Positions 63,670 through 64,000 of a stretch of DNA of 64,000 nucleotides are shown here, piece by piece. A program made the position numbers and the translations under genes. Numbering within the stretch: position 1 is the first letter of the stretch; each line of letters opens with the position of its first letter. The notes beneath the pieces are model-generated. The model did no database searches, was not told the DNA's origin, and saw nothing but the letters and a program-made list of their open reading frames with translations. Source of the DNA: Nostoc sp. UHCC 0870 (GTDB taxonomy: Bacteria; Cyanobacteriota; Cyanobacteriia; Cyanobacteriales; Nostocaceae); contig NZ_CP091913.1 of NCBI RefSeq assembly GCF_022063185.1, forward strand, positions 1,922,001 through 1,986,000, written 5' to 3'.

Positions 63670-64000
63670 ATGATTGATTTGTATACTCATAACACACCCA
63701 ATGGTTACAAAATTTCGATTTGTTTGGAAGAGCTTGAACTTCCTTACTCCGTCAAAGTGGTTGATGTGCGCCAGGGTGAACAATTTAAAGATGAGTTTTT
63801 AGCATTAAATCCCAATGCCAAAATTCCGGTAATTGTTGACCATGAAACAGGACAAACAGTATTTGAATCTTGTGCAATTCTACTTTACTTAGCAGATAAA
63901 ACTGGACGTTTAATTCCATCAGGTCAAGCTCGTTGGGAAGTAATTCAGTGGTTATTTTTTCAAGCTGCTTCTATTGGCCCAATGTTAGGACAACGCGCGC
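63670..64000 (+). CDS. Glutathione S-transferase, N-terminal part
   Basis: The ATG at 63670 opens a frame that runs to the window edge (110 residues seen). The thioredoxin-like domain begins MIDLYTHNTPNGYKISICLE and contains FLALNPNAKIPVIVDHETGQ and VFESCAILLYLAD, the glutathione-binding cis-Pro and Glu-Ser parts. The second domain starts with WEVIQWLFFQAASIGPMLGQ. It would conjugate glutathione to electrophiles, or remove halogens reductively. An association with a halogenated aromatic product is suggestive only. An AAGAGGA sequence lies upstream. Confidence 0.9.
   Translation, partial: MIDLYTHNTPNGYKISICLEELELPYSVKVVDVRQGEQFKDEFLALNPNAKIPVIVDHETGQTVFESCAILLYLADKTGRLIPSGQARWEVIQWLFFQAASIGPMLGQRA

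Noticed and set aside
53042..64000. Calling the cluster the ambigol cluster
   Set aside because: Early steps are alike, but no P450 is present in the window and the C-PCP-TE and PobA-like genes do not fit what I remember of it.

Overview
The window looks like a chromosomal segment of a filamentous, Nostocales-type cyanobacterium. The evidence is dense HIP1 palindromes (GCGATCGC), heptameric short tandem repeats such as (TAATTCG)n and (GGGGACA)n, GTAGGGTG-type palindromic mini-elements, and genes for sucrose synthase, a high-light-inducible protein, Uma2 nucleases and DUF1822. No rRNA, tRNA or CRISPR array was recognised.

Layout. 1-8.6 kb is mostly housekeeping: a partial GH116 glucosidase, a small secreted protein, the bifunctional NAD(P)HX repair enzyme, a membrane protein, a Nudix hydrolase, folK and a class A penicillin-binding protein. 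8.9-32.4 kb is an island of predicted proteases. It starts with an operon of a sigma-like regulator, a DUF1822 protein, a CHAT protease fused to a CHASE2 sensor, and a small exported protein. Then come a response regulator, three exported TPR-CHAT proteins, a subtilisin-family protease and a Tat-exported caspase-like protein. Nearly every unit is preceded by the same sequence, TGCATAACCTC, followed about 10 bases later by an AT-rich block near GAGATATAG. I read this as a shared promoter or operator and therefore a regulon. The proposed logic is that CHASE2 senses outside the membrane, CHAT cuts inside, the sigma-like factor is released, and exported TPR-CHAT, subtilase and caspase are made. 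This is inference; the closest precedents are Craspase (Csx29-Csx30-sigma) and HetF.

32.5-37.4 kb holds a Crp-family regulator framed by a perfect 41-bp inverted repeat, and a branched-chain amino acid type ABC transporter (binding protein and two permeases, no ATPases) with a Uma2 gene inside. 37.5-52.7 kb holds a GH57 enzyme, a Ca2+/H+ antiporter, a PIN-domain toxin-antitoxin pair, a decayed TnpB-type element, a peptidoglycan-binding protein, sucrose synthase, a Hlip pair, an IS630 element with a frameshifted transposase, XdhC, a small RHH/membrane-protein pair, and a DOMON/phosphotransferase pair.

53.0-64 kb is a biosynthetic cluster, all on the + strand: DAHP synthase, chorismate-lyase-like enzyme, AMP-ligase, free acyl carrier protein, a C-PCP-TE protein without adenylation domain, flavin halogenase, PobA-like hydroxylase, PEP-CTERM cupin and a glutathione S-transferase cut by the window edge. 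Together they suggest that chorismate is turned into 4-hydroxybenzoate, loaded on a carrier protein, halogenated and hydroxylated, then joined by the condensation domain and released by the thioesterase. The product is unknown to me.
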